64,000 nucleotides of DNA. Source: Erythroxylum novogranatense (taxonomy: Eukaryota > Streptophyta > Magnoliopsida > Malpighiales > Erythroxylaceae). Both the position numbers and the translations under genes were made by a program. This document shows, piece by piece, positions 46,510 through 58,622 of this stretch. Positions within the stretch are counted from its first letter, which is position 1, and each line of letters opens with the position of its first letter. Where the stretch lies: assembly GCA_029891385.1 (NCBI GenBank), contig CM057232.1:65285824-65349823 (forward strand), given 5' to 3'. Under the pieces are notes generated by a model, which was not told where the DNA came from, searched no databases, and saw only the letters and a list, made by a program, of their open reading frames with translations.

Positions 46510-47767
46510 ATCAAACTCTAAGGCAAAATTTTTCTTGACGTGTGCCCTGAGCAGGAGTGAGTATGATAAAGTCCACGGATGCGACACTGCAAAGGAGATG
46601 TGGGACACATTGTCCATCGCTCATGAAGGCACAAACCAAGTCAAAGAATCCAATATAAGCATTCTTGTGCACCAGAACGAGCTTTTCAAGATGAAAGATG
46701 AAGAATCTATTGATCAAATATTTGGAAGATTTCAAACAATTGTCAATGGATTGAAAGCCCTTGGAAGAACATACAATAACCAAGATCACGTACCAAAGAT
46801 CTTAAGAAGTCTTCCGAAGAGGTGAAGACCAAAAGTTACGGCCGTGTAGGAAGCTAAGGATTTGAGCGTGCTCAAGCTTGACCAGTTGCTTGGATCATTG
46901 AAGATTCATAAAGTAGAGCTCGATGCTGAAGACAAGCCCAAACGAGACAAGTCAATAGCACTGAAGTCTGGACAGAAGAATCACAAGACTTAAAGAAGGA
47001 GAAAGTCATCGAAAGCGTGAAAGATTGAAGAATCAAAGAATGATGACTCAAGTGAATCAGAACAAGAGTCAAGTGATGAAGATGACGAATTATCTTTCAT
47101 TTCCCAGAAGATAAGACGGATGTGGAAGAAGAAGTCCAAAGGAAGTCAGCCCTTCAAAAAGAATTACAAAGATGATGCTAAAATAGAAAAGACATCTATC
47201 ATATGCTACGAGTGTAATCAACCTGGACATTACAATTCCGAATGTCCTACTCTAAAGAAGAAACCAAAGAAGAGTAGAGAAGGCAAGAAAAGCATGATGA
47301 CAACTTGGGAAGATCTAGATTCATCAAAATCAGATACAAGTTCCGAAACATTTGAACATGCGAATATTTGCCTAGTAGCCAAAGAAGAAAGTGATGAGGA
47401 GGTAACTTCTGAATACGATAACTTGCATGATGCTTATTCAGAACTATTAGAGGATTCTCGTGCTATTCTGAAACAGTATAAACTGTTAAAGAAGAAGTAT
47501 GTAGAAAACCTTAAACATACAGAAAAAATAGAGAGAGAAAATATATGTTTAAAGAAACAACTAGAGGAGAAAAAGAAAGTCGTAAATAAATCTGATGAGA
47601 TCAATCAGTTGAAGATTAGAATTAAGAGTCTTTCATCTGATTTAGCTACCTTCACTGAGAGTACAAAGAAAATGAATGAGATACTAGGAAAATGTAGACA
47701 TCCGAGTGATAAAACTGGATTAGGGTTTACGGGTAATAAGTCTCATTATGATAGAAAACCTTTTTCT
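46510..47767 (+). pseudogene. gag: SIRE-like gag (D), N-terminus missing
   Basis: The frame enters in the middle of the capsid domain (SKAKFFLTCALSRSEYDKV, then MWDTLSIAHEGTNQVKES), so roughly the first 80-100 residues are absent. A TGA at 46823 and a shift near 46990 separate this from 47120-47767, which holds the zinc knuckle CYECNQPGHYNSECP (about 47201-47245), an acidic serine-rich stretch and a long coiled-coil-like region (ELLEDSRAILKQYKLLKKKY and onward). That C-terminal layout is typical of the SIRE lineage. Confidence 0.87.
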
Positions 47768-47929
47768 TAAAATAAAAGGTATTACCAAACACGTATTCAT
47801 CAACAATCTAGTAAAAGGCATTATAGGACTCATTATGTGCATATTACTAACCATAAAGGACCCAAGAAAATTTGGGTATAAAAAAGTAAAATAGTTTCTC
47901 CTGCAGATATCCTTCCTTGGAAGATGCAA

Positions 47930-49058
47930 CAAGCACCGTTGGTATTTAGACAGTGGTTGCTCACGACATATGATGCGAAGAAGGTCTATGTTCCTAGATC
48001 TTCAGTATAAGAAGGGAGGATCGGTGACTTTCGGAGACAACCAGCAAGGCAAGATAATTGGAATCGGTAAAATAGGTAAAGATTCCTTTGCATGCATAGA
48101 TAATGTACTGCTTGTTGATGGTCTAAAGCACAATTTGATTAGTGTAAGTCAACTATGTGATTCTGGTTTCTTAGTCATGTTCAATCAAAATCTTTGTGAA
48201 GTTAGAAACAAAGATGGGTCTATATTCTTTTCTGCCAAGACAAGAAATAATCTTTATAAAATTGACTTAGAAGATTTTCAAGACCAAAATGTTTCATGTT
48301 TTCTATCTTCGGAAGAAGAAAGACTAATCTGGCATAAAAAGCTAGGTCATGTCTCTTTTAAACACATTTCAAAGTTGGCAAAATATGATTTGGTAAGAGG
48401 TTTACCAAAAATGAGTTTTGACAAAGAATTTTTTCTGTGAAAGTTGTTTAAAAGGGAAACAAGTTAAAACATCGTTTTCTTCCAAAAATTTTGTAACATC
48501 TTCTAGACCTTTAGAGTTGTTACATATGGATTTATTTGGTCCAACTAGGACAATAAGTCTTGGCGGAAAGAAATATGGACTTGTTATTGTTGATGACTTT
48601 ACTAGGTTTTGTTGGATATTATTTTTGTCACACAAAGATGAATCTTTAAAGTGTTTTTGGACCCTTTCCAGAAAGTTACAAATTGAAAAAGGAGTACCGA
48701 TAGCCAGTATCATGAGTGATCATGGTGGAGAGTTTGAAAATGAGAAGTTCAGATTATTCTGTGAGGAAAATGGAATTTTTCTCAATTTCTCTACTCCTAG
48801 GACTCCACAACAGAATGGAGTTATTGAAAGGAAGAACAGGACGATTCAAGAGATGGCAAGGACTATGCTGTGTGAGATGAATCTTCCTAAGTATTTCTGG
48901 GCAGAAGTTGTGAATACAACTGTTGCAACCTCTATTGAAGAAGACTCCTTATGGGTTATGGAATGGAAGGAGACCGAACATATCTTGCTTTCATCCATTC
49001 GGTTGCAGGTGCTCTATTCTAAATACAAAGGAGTTGTTGGATAAGTTCGATTCAAAGA
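47930..49058 (+). pseudogene. pol: Protease and integrase (D), broken and cut by a solo LTR
   Basis: The protease active site reads LDSGCSRHM (about 47945-47972) with a stop just upstream. The integrase zinc-binding domain has WHKKLGHVSFKHISKLAKYD, a frameshift at 48418-48440, then CESCLKGKQ. The catalytic core keeps LELLHMDLFGPTR, IMSDHGGEFEN and NGVIERKNRTIQEMA, so all three DDE residues are visible. After 48920 the frame shifts and reaches GCRCSILN before the insertion at 49059. Reading resumes in register at 50978 once the insert and one AAAGA copy are set aside. Confidence 0.88.
49054..49058. repeat. Target-site duplication AAAGA, left of the solo LTR
   Basis: Identical to 50973-50977 on the other side. 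Confidence 0.92.
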
Positions 49059-50972
49059 TGTTGGATCCCGTTTTTGAGACCCAACTTCTTAAGCACTTAA
49101 TGCTAGCACTGTTTAAACTGAACATGATCACTCTTAACCGAATCCGAAACGGAACGAAACAAACGTAAACGAGATTCAATTAGAATAGAAAGAAACAAAT
49201 GAGTCGAAACGAATACCAAAGGAACATCAAATGGAATCGAATACGAATGCCAAACAAATAGATCAATTCGATAAGATCGAATACTATTAGAAATCAAAAC
49301 ATACAAATGAAAAGAAAACGAATAGCATTACAGGTGTCCGACATCTGGGAATAATTATCTTAAGGAAGCGTTGCATTGGATACCTTATACTTGACCTATA
49401 CGAGCCGGTATAAATTTTGTTTTTCTCTTATTCATTCATTTCTTTCATCATTTAAACCATCTTACTTAATATCAAACAAATAGTTTCCCTCTTTGGGAAC
49501 TTATCCTTCAACTCATACTAACCTTAAATTACTTGATTCTTGTTATCCATCATATTCTTATTCTTTACCATAACAGTCTCATACTCATGTCAATCAATCT
49601 ATAAATTCATACGCAATTTCACTTATTCATATACTACCATATAAAATTTGACAGCATAATGACTGCACTTTCAATAACCCAAATCTGCAAATAACTTGAA
49701 TACATTTCTATATATATATATCCAGTTAATTACACATACTTCATAATTCACCGGACCCTCCGTCCGGGATCTCAGCATAACACAAACTTATTTCTAATCC
49801 TTTTCCAGACATTTTTCATATCCAATTGATGCAAATTTTCATGGAGAGAAAGATACATGTGTTAGGAGTTCAATGCTTCAAGAATGACCTCAATCTGAGG
49901 TCGGATGAGTGAGTTATGATCAAAACAACTCAACATGTTCAAACCCTAAATTGATTTGAAACTCTTTTGGCGTAAACGCCCTAACTTTCAATTTAGAAAT
50001 CTGATTGCTTTCGTTCTTAGACCATTAGAAATTAGACTTCTAGATCTACAACTCTTATGAAGACCACAAAATCATATTCAGCCTCTAAAATGGTCAAAAT
50101 TTCATTTTTTACCAGTTGACTAGTGGTTGTCCGTTAAACGGACATGCATGTCCGTTTAACGGACACATACGGCCCAAAATGTACCAATCCATCCAAGAAT
50201 GTCCGTTTAACGGACATCCCTGTCCGTCCAACGGACATGAGCAAGGGAAGGGGTCCTTTTGACCAGTGGCTGTCCGTTAAATGGACCTCCATGTCCGTTT
50301 AACGGACATGCGATATCCAAAACCTCTTCAACCTTTTTCCAATGCTTCTTACATCCAAACTAACATCATATACACTTATAATCTTCACATATTTACTTAT
50401 TCAAAGGCCTAAATACTTCATAACAATTCAAGCAACAAATTCAATTTATGAACTTCTCAAATCTCAACTAAATTGGTTCATCAAAACCTCAAATTTCAAA
50501 CATTCATCAAAGCTGTCACTAACATCAATCTTATATAACATCATAACTTGTATTAACTATAACTCTTAATTCCGATCTCGAAAACTTGCATATATATTCT
50601 TGTTGGAAAGATAAAAGAACAAGCTACAACTTCAAAGAAGGCAACTTTGGCCAATTCTATTTCAATTATTCCTGAAATTCCCTTGAATCAGCATATACAT
50701 TTAACATTCATCCTAACTTCACTTTCTTAATTGCACAACATTTATAACAATTCAACTATCACTTTCTTAATTGCACACCAAGTTCCTCTCTTGATTTTTC
50801 ATAATATCTCATATGTATCACCGTAGTTCATGATTAGGGTTTCTCAACTCACCATCCATAATGATTCACATTCCAATATCATAATCATCTATAACACAAA
50901 TCACATACAAAACACTCATTTAATTTCATTTATTATTTCTAAATTTTTCACTTCAAGATTTGGGGTCCAACA
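49059..50972 (-). repeat. Solo LTR (1914 bp) inserted in copia D
   Basis: On the minus strand it starts TGTTGGACCCC (50972) and ends GGGATCCAACA (49059), flanked by AAAGA on both sides, with no internal sequence. It includes the TGTCCGTTTAACGGACA cluster. A phrase matching GATCCCGGACGGAGGGTCC is shared with the giant LTR at about 19043-19061. It is homologous to about 10200-11070. Solo LTRs arise by recombination between the two LTRs of one element. Confidence 0.94.
50128..50308 (-). repeat. TGTCCGTTTAACGGACA palindrome cluster in the solo LTR
   Basis: Six copies or near copies (first 50128-50144, last 50292-50308), including variants TGTCCGTCCAACGGACA and CTGTCCGTTAAATGGAC. The cluster lies about 660-840 bp from the LTR start. 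Confidence 0.9.
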
Positions 50973-50977
50973 AAAGA
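50973..50977. repeat. Target-site duplication AAAGA, right of the solo LTR
   Basis: Identical to 49054-49058. Confidence 0.92.
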
Positions 50978-52872
50978 CCTATTCAGGAATTTTTCTAGGC
51001 TACTCATCATCATCTAAGGCATTTCGAGTATATAACCTTATCTCAAAGACAGTTGAGGAAACCATCCATGTCAAGTTTGATGATCGTTTCCAACCTCATA
51101 AGGAAGATGACATGCAGAGTGAAGGTCCTTCAAAGAACTTAGATGATACAACAGAAACTCCATCATTAGGAACTCAAGTAGACAAGGTTGAGGATATTCC
51201 AGAAACTAGTGGATTAAAAAGAGATTGGAAATATAGGAGTTCTCATCCAGAAGAGCTAATTATCGGGGAGACCTCAGAAGGAGTTAGAACAAGGTCCAAA
51301 TTAAGAAGAGAAGCTAATGTGGCTTTCATCTCTGAAATAGAGCCTAAAAGGATTGAGGAAGCCCTTCAGGAAAAAGCTTGGGTTTTAGCCATGTAAGAGA
51401 AGCTGAATCAGTTTACTAGGAATAATGTTTGGTCCTTAGTTCCAAAACCTTCGAAAAAATCCATTATAGGAACCAGATGGGTTTTTAAGAATAAGTTAGA
51501 CGAATCAGGTAGAGTGAGTCGGAATAAGGCTAGATTAGTAGCGCAAGGCTATAATCAGTAAGAAGGAATAGACTACAATGAGACATATGCTCTAGTAGCA
51601 AGACTTGAAGCTATTAGGATATTACTGGCATATGCTGTTTGTCATGATATAAAGCTTTTTCAAATGGATATGAAGAGCGCTTTTCTGAATGGTTTTATAG
51701 ACGAAGAGGTGTATGTTAAGCAACCTCCTGGTTTTGAGGATGTTAGGAATCCAGATCATGTCTATAGACTTCATAAAGCTTTATACGGACTGAAGCAAGC
51801 TCCTAGAGCTTGGTATGATCGTCTAAGTACTTTTGTCTTAGAGAGTGGGTTTAGTAGAGGTCAAGTGGATAAGACACTTTTTAAAAAGAATTATGAAAGT
51901 GAGTTTATTTTAGTACAAATCTACTTTGATGATATTATATTTGGTGCTACCTCAAAAAAGTTATGTATAAGTTTTGAGAGTTTGATGAAAAATGAGTTTG
52001 AGATGAGTATGATGGGTGAGTTAAAGTTCTTTCTTGGATTGCAAGTTAAGCAAACCAAAGAAAAAATTATTATCCATCAACAAAAATATCTGAAAGAATT
52101 GTTGTGTAAATTTGATATGAATTATGTAAAGCCTATGGCGACTCCGATGTATCCTTCGAACCTTTTGTCGAAAGATTAACTTGGTAAAAAGGTGGATCAA
52201 ACCCTATATAGAGGGATGATCGCTCTTTCTTGTATCTTCTGACAAAGCAGACACGATATTACATTCAGCGTATGCTTGTGTGCAAGGTTTCAGGCTGATC
52301 CTAGAGAGTCTCATTTTATTGCTGTTAAAAGGATTATGAGATATCTCGCAGGTACTACTGATCTTTGCTTAATGTTTGAGAAAGGTAAAGATTTCAGGTT
52401 AATCGGATATTGCGATACGGACTATGCCGGAGATAGAATTGAAAGGAAGAGCACTAGTGGAGGATGTCACGTTCTTGGCTCAAACCTAGTTTCCTGGTCA
52501 AGTAAGAGACAAAGCTCAATCGCTCTATCAACTGCCGAAGCCGAGTACACCGCAAGCTGTTGTTCACAAACATTGTGGATTAAATTTCAACTGGAAGATT
52601 ATTCAGTTCAAGAAGAGGAGATCCCAATCTATTATAACAACACCAATTCTATAAATCTATCAAAGAACCCAATTCAGTATTCGAGAGTAAAGCATATCGA
52701 CGTCAGACATCATTTCTTGAGAGATTACGTTCAGAGAAAGGTGGTGAGACTACAGTTCATTGAAACGGAGTACAAATGGGCAGATATCTTCACTAAACCA
52801 TTGAGTGAAGAACGGTTTAAGGAAATCAGATGGAACCTCAACATGGTTATGTTAAATGACCAGTCAGACTAA
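50978..52872 (+). pseudogene. pol: Integrase tail, reverse transcriptase and RNase H (D), broken
   Basis: Begins with the integrase C-terminal part (FLGYSSSSKAFRVYN) and a charged linker. Stops at 51395 and 51558 interrupt the start of RT. From 51664 RT reads MDMKSAFLNGF, LYGLKQAPRAWYDRL and YFDD (51922-51933) where the family has YVDD, then FFLGLQVKQ to a stop at 52179. RNase H (52276-52872) is well preserved, with YCDTDYAGD, KSTSGGCHVLG, SSIALSTAEAEY and WADIFTKPLSEERF, ending at the TAA or TAG near 52870. Confidence 0.9.
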
Positions 52873-53135
52873 GAGATTGTCAAAGTTAACGGCGTCAGAA
52901 ACAGTGGTTTACAGCTGGTAACTTCTCTCACAAGGAAGTTCTGGAGGGAAAGTTTCAGAGTCTTGAGGATCCCAACGATTCTAGAATACACCTGATAAGA
53001 CCCTTCGAGTAGTCTGAAATTGAAATCATTTCGATTACTCTCAAACACAGACATTTCATCTCTCTCTCTAAAACTCTTGCAATCAACTTTACCTTTGAAG
53101 AACACCTTACCAGGGCCAGTTTCTATTCAGAATCA

Positions 53136-55409
53136 ATGGAGCCAGCTATGATTTATGAAAGATATGTGGACTTCGAATCTATGAGGAAAGATGGTATGGA
53201 TGTTGAACCAAAGATTCTAGAGACTGAATGGAGGAAGTTTTTCTAGGTGCGGGAACCAGTGTATACTGATGAAGTATATGACTTTTGGAAGAATGCGCAA
53301 CTGGTAGATGATACTCTTGTCTCCACAGTAGATAGGATATCTATTATTGTGACAAAGGAGATAGTAGAGAAGGTGACTGAATGTTCATCGGTTGGAGAAA
53401 CTTTGTCAAGCAAAGCCAAATGGATGACAAAGGTCGATAAGAAGGAAGAAGATGTCAGTAAATAGTTGTATGGAGTTAATGACCCATCGGAGAGGAAGAC
53501 CTCGAGTCTAGTCCTGAAGGCTAGGGTTCTTCATGCGATTCTGTTCAACTGCATCTTACCTAGAACAGGGTCAAGGCATCTAGTGGCTACCTTGGATGAG
53601 CAATGCCTGTTCTACTTGCTAAATCGTCGTCCCATAGATCTACCATTTCTAATTTTTCATTATATGGTTAAGGGGATGAATGATACCAACAGTTATCCTT
53701 ACGTCATGCTACTCACGAGGATTTTTAGGGAATCTAGAGTCCTTCTTCACCAAGGAATCAGAAGGATGATATCTATCAAGAGTTTTATTAACTCAGATAC
53801 GATAAGAATAATGGGCTTGAAGGTGGTGGTAAAAGAAGAAGCAGATTCTACGAAGAAAGTTAGAACTGAGGGGGAGCGGTTACTGAAGAAGTCTCTCGCT
53901 ACAAGTTTGAGATCTCAAGTAAGTGTGAGAATGCCCATAGATGAAAGAAGAAAATTGTCTGGAAGACCTTTGATAAAACAGGCGAGTTCTCAAAGAGAAG
54001 TCAGCCTAGTTCGGAGGACAGATGAAGGTGCGTTGAAAAGAACAGGGGAGAATCTTTTGGGTGAAATTACTAAGAAGGAAAGGAGATCACCTAGGATTCG
54101 TACTCTGAGACAACAGGAAGAGAAGAGAACCAGAGAACAGATTCAGGTAAAAATCTCTGAATCTCGCGCACCAAAGGCAACAAGATCTCTTGTCTTAATC
54201 TTACAAGAAGACTTAGCCAAACAGGCTAAGGAAATAGAGAAGAGAAGGAAGTCGGAGTCTGAGAAGCAGAAATCTCAAGTTCAGAAAACTCTGAGACTGA
54301 TTGAGGCAGTGGAGAAGACTGAAGCAATTAGTCGAAAGAAGAATGTGTATACTGCTGAGGAAGTTAGTCAAAAGAAGGATACTATCGAAGCTGCTCAAAA
54401 GGAAAAGCAAATTGAGTCTAGCTTAGTACAGTTTACTCCTATTGCTGTTCAACAAGAGGCAACAGCAGATTTAAGCTTGGTACATATACCACAGGAAACA
54501 TCTGATGAACCTAGTCGGGTTATAAACAACTATTCTGAATTTTTGAGAAAGGATAAGTTGGAGATCAGACTGGTTGAATTTGTGACCAAGAGGAGTACTG
54601 CAATTGCCATCTGTGATCAACCAAGAAGGAAGGTGAAAGCTGTCCTACAACCTATTTCGATAAATAGTGAGACATGGCATCTACTGAACGAAGATGAAAA
54701 GAATTTTTTTGATGCTCTGAAGGATGCTGCTACAAAGCCATACCCTTCAAAAATGTTTAGTCAACCATATACTATTTATCCAATTTCAGAGAAGACGGTG
54801 ATAAAGGTTGTACCGGACATTCAGCCTAGATTTCCTCTAGATATGAGTAAGGGGAAGATGAAGCTGTATCCTAAAGGAATCAGTAATGATATGTCCGTAA
54901 ATCAAATTGAAGAAGAAGTGCGACGGATTGATGAAGCATGCACTTCAAAGGAGAAGAATGACGGAACTGGTTGTAGTTTTACGGATAAGAATGAATATTG
55001 TCCAGTAGGGGGAAGACTGATTAAAGGGAAGTTCATTGAATCCCTTGTGCAGACAGTTATGCATATTAGGCCTTTATCTAATACACTGTCTATTCAAGCT
55101 GAAGCCATACCCCTGCAAGGAAGACAAATTCTCATGCTACCTGCTCCTTACGATTTAGATCTTCCGGAGCCTAATCTATCCATTCATCCATCAACTTTTG
55201 AGATTGTTGACGACTACATTCCATCCTCAGACGCATATGCTACCACAATTACGTTCACAGAACCCTCAGTGGATGATGATCAACTCTGCTCACAGTTTGA
55301 CTCGCAAGCTGAAATCAGAAATTTAAGCAGAGAAGTCAAGGAGCTGAAGGAGATGATGAATGAAATAAAGAAGATGATGACAGAACTAATGAAGATTCAT
55401 CGTCAATGA
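53136..55409 (+). pseudogene. Third ORF after pol (D), two in-frame TAG stops
   Basis: One frame of about 757 codons runs from the ATG at 53136 to a TGA at 55407, interrupted by TAG at 53244 and 53463; 647 codons after the second TAG are open. The N-terminal third is globular-looking, with LHAILFNCILPRTGSRH and YLLNRRPIDLPFLIFHYMV, resembling from memory the 'putative plant transposon protein' domain found in plant elements. The middle is long, basic and charged (RRSPRIRTLRQQEEKRTREQ). The extreme C-terminus is a heptad-like coiled coil (IRNLSREVKELKEMMNEIKK). SIRE/Maximus elements are known for an extra ORF here, often called env-like; I see no clear signal peptide or membrane segment, so I do not assign that role. 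Confidence 0.7.
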
Positions 55410-55614
55410 TCTTTTTTTATTATAACAAATAGGGGGAGAAGAGAATGGAAGGCAGCAATCGAAGAATCTCAAAGGGTGTGATTGAAGGAGTTGATGACAA
55501 AGATAGGGGAGGAAGAGGAAAACTAATAACGATGTCAGAAGAACACACATGAAGATATGTTCTTTTTAAATTTTGATTTCTTTTCTTTCTTATATATATG
55601 ATTTGTTATCATCA

Positions 55615-55626
55615 AAAAGGGGAAGA
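55615..55626 (+). other. Polypurine tract of D
   Basis: AAAAAGGGGAAGA directly before the LTR start. A second purine run, TAGGGGGAGAAGAGAA, lies at about 55429-55444, just after the third ORF. Confidence 0.8.
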
Positions 55627-55690
55627 TTGTTGAGTCAAAATGACTTTACATATATATGATTTTGATGAATAACAATGAAGAAAGAAAAAG

Positions 55691-55836
55691 CAGACGTAGA
55701 ATGTAAAAAATAGATGCAGAAGTTAAAAGCAGACGCAGAAGTTGAAAAACAGACGAAGAAAAAAAAGCAGACGCAGAAAAGCAGACGCAGAATTCAAAAA
55801 CAGAAGCAGACGAAGAAAGAAAAGAAGACGCAAGAG
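55691..55836 (+). repeat. GCAGACGCAGAA direct-repeat array in the D LTR
   Basis: About ten copies of GCAGACGCAGAA or close variants separated by A-rich spacers, 110-260 bp upstream of the TATA box. Confidence 0.85.
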
Positions 55837-55948
55837 TCAGTTCGAGTTAGTTACAGAACTCAACTGATTAACCGTTTATTTCAAGATTCAAGATTCAAAG
55901 AAGCAAGATTCAAGATTCAAGAATCAAGAAGCAGTTACAGACGAAGGC

Positions 55949-55956
55949 TATAAATA
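55949..55956 (+). promoter_or_regulatory. TATA box of the D LTR
   Basis: TATAAATA in GGCTATAAATATGAG, the usual plant LTR promoter form. Confidence 0.7.
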
Positions 55957-56470
55957 TGAGTCAAAGTCGAAGATTGCAAAGTTAGTTGATTCACGTGTAC
56001 GCGAACGAAAAAGCTTATGTTGTGAGATTATTGTGCGAAATAGCTGAGAGCTAGTATTCTCATAATGAGTTCAAACACTTTTGTAAAAAGTAGTCTGAGA
56101 TAACTGCAGAGGCTAAGAGTAAAAAAAATACTAAGTGTAGAGACCTGAAGAGGCTCGGAAAGAATACTTGTAAACATTGAAGAGATAGTGAAATCTCAGA
56201 AAGACTTCTGAGGACTGGACGTAGCCCACGGTTTTGGGTGAACTAGTATAAAATCGCTGTATCGACTTCTCTCTACTCTATATCTCTTTAAGTTCAAAGT
56301 TTTGTTATTACTTAGATTTCAAAACAAGTTTTCATTAATTCGAACTTACCGAAGCTTTCTGTAAAAGAACTTGTTTTTAACAAAACGATTTCTGAAAAGA
56401 TTTTTCAAAAAGAGGAATACACAATTCAAACCCTCCTTTCTCGTGTATTCTTATATCGTGTTTTAAGCAT

Positions 56471-56615
56471 TATAATAACGTGTGATTTACTTCACTTGAT
56501 TTGAATCAAATTGTGAATTTTAGATGCATAGTAAAGTCACAACCCAAATTAAACCTCCCTTGTGTGTTACATGCATTAGATGCATTTTAAGGGTAGTTAC
56601 AGACATAGGGCTAAT
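56471..56615. other. Unassigned 145 bp
   Basis: AT-rich sequence between the D LTR and the next LTR. It has a small inverted repeat TTGATTTGAATCAA near 56500 but no recognised feature. Confidence 0.5.
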
Positions 56616-58622
56616 TGTTAGATCGGAAAAAGAAAGCATGCCATATTTGGAGAACTAGTAGATTTCAAAACTCTTTAAAAATCTTATTTGTAACGGAAGC
56701 AATATATCCAAATCATGTCAATCTATACATGATATAGTATAAGGATAATATTAAACATAAACAAGATATTTATATCTCTGACTCCTTCGCTATAACTTTA
56801 ATTCCTCGTCGTGCTGTCCTCTCCTTCTTCTTGTATGCAAAGTCTTTGCTTTTGAATCCTTTTTTTTTGTCAATCTATCCTCTCTTTGTTGTTATATCCT
56901 CAACCAATTTGATTCACCTCTTGTTCTTCTAGGATAACTTGGTCAATAAAATCCTTTGGTGGGAAAGGAGAAGAAATGTTTGGAGGAGATTTTTTTAAAA
57001 GAAATGAACCAAAAAAATGAGACTCTTCTCTTAAAAATTTTGGCTCACTCATGCAGGAAAGGAGAGAAAGAGTCAAACCATGCAAGAACATTTTCTTACA
57101 CACTAAATTTGGGTTATGCATGGAATGGAAGAAGAGAATAGCATCCAATGCATCACTTCTTACTTTAATAAATCATAAAGTAGTTAATAAATGAGACTCT
57201 TCTCATTTATCTTTAAGATGGCTATATGAAAAGACTATGAACCTAAATATGACTTACCGATTTTGGTTTTGGAAGATGAAAGAAGGAAGATGGTCCATCT
57301 AATGCATATCTTTCTTTTTTAATCCAATGAATGCTAATAGGTGATATGCCAACAGTAAAAGATAACCATTAAACCATTTAATAGTAAGTTCATAACTCAT
57401 TTAATGATGATAAACCATAATAAAGACCATCTTTATTTAACAATTTAATGTCAAATGTGCAGCTGGACAATCAGTCCATTAAAACCGAAATTGCTACTCC
57501 TTTCTCTAAAAAATTGTTTTCATATAATTAATCAAATCAATTACATTAAACCAAAGTCTAGCCCATTTCTAAATGAACATTTCGACTGCTAATTAAACAT
57601 TAATTAGTGCAAGCCCAACATTCAATTATAGGCTTCTAAAACCTCCATTTATATTTCTTACTTAGCTTGATAACCTTCCTTGAAGCCAAGTGGGGAATCT
57701 TATTAGACTTTGATAATTCAAGCTCCAATAAGCCTAGAATTAATTTAACCTCATTAGAATTATTTCTAACTTATTAACTAAATGTCATTCTACTAAAGAC
57801 AATTAGTTGAACTCTTAAATTATTAAATATTATGAGAGCACATATTTTATGTCCAATTGTAATCCCTATTTAGAACCTTATTATAGCCATCCGCACAACA
57901 AAGGGTAAAATTACCATTTTACCCTTATGTTGGTTTTTCCTTCTAGATCTCTGGTTTTATTTGATATGGTGATTAGAACACAATATCTCATCTTGGTGTT
58001 AATATTTGATGGGTAGCTAATCCATCAAACTATTGGTACTAATTTAATCACCAAATCTCCTTTAAACATTTACAAGTGATGATATTACTATAAACTCTTT
58101 ATTTGAGTGAATGCTCCCTGATACATGTTTCAATTAATAATTCCAACATGCAGACACAGGATTAATACTTTGTAAAAATCCATTCTGATCATATCAAGAA
58201 TTATAATGAAACACATACGAGTTCACCACTCATCAAGATTGTGGTCCATAATAAACGAATGCATAAGTTGTATGTTTTAAGATTAAAGTAACGACCCACT
58301 TTATTTTTGAAAATATACTTAATTTCAGATTCATTTAATAGTGCCATTATCGATAGTCAACTACTATCATGTGAGATTACTGCCTATGTTAATCCATTTT
58401 CCATTTCGTAACATAGCTACCAAATTGAATATGGAGATTGTATCCAAGGTTATTCTATGACTAGGTTTAATTAATCAGCATTTCTTAGTTAATCACAACC
58501 TAAGAGAAAACCTAGATTAGCATAGCCTATTGTTAATCCATGATCAATAGTTCGAAGAGAGGTGTGAAAACATTAGAGTGATGGGATATGTTGAATCATG
58601 TGTAGGCGAAGATTGATCATAG
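56616..58622 (-). repeat. B-type LTR, minus strand, diverged
   Basis: It begins in plus coordinates with TGTTAGATCGG, the complement of the B LTR end, and follows the reverse complement of 31008-29270 for about 1.75 kb (to about 58380). The remaining 240 bp align poorly with the B LTR start, and the boundary at 58622 is set only by the next copy. No internal sequence adjoins it, so it is a solo or truncated LTR. Confidence 0.8.

Larger units (their letters stand above)
46510..56470 (+). mobile_element. SIRE-like Ty1/copia element D, 5' part missing, split by a solo LTR
   Basis: From left to right: gag lacking its N-terminus, protease, integrase, a minus-strand solo LTR insertion, reverse transcriptase, RNase H, a long third ORF, polypurine tract and a 3' LTR. 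The wording of RT (MKSAFLNGFIDEEVYVKQPP) and protease (DSGCSRHM) together with the extra ORF indicates the SIRE/Maximus lineage. The left break coincides with the presumed end of the E LTR, so E may have landed in D gag. No left remnant of D was found. Confidence 0.87.
55628..56470 (+). repeat. 3' LTR of D
   Basis: It starts TGTTGAGTCAAAATGAC. It contains a GCAGACGCAGAA-type direct-repeat array (55691-55836), a TATA box TATAAATA (55949-55956) about 320 bp in, and a C/T-rich end. The end is placed at TTTTAAGCA (56470) without a partner LTR to confirm it. Confidence 0.75.
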
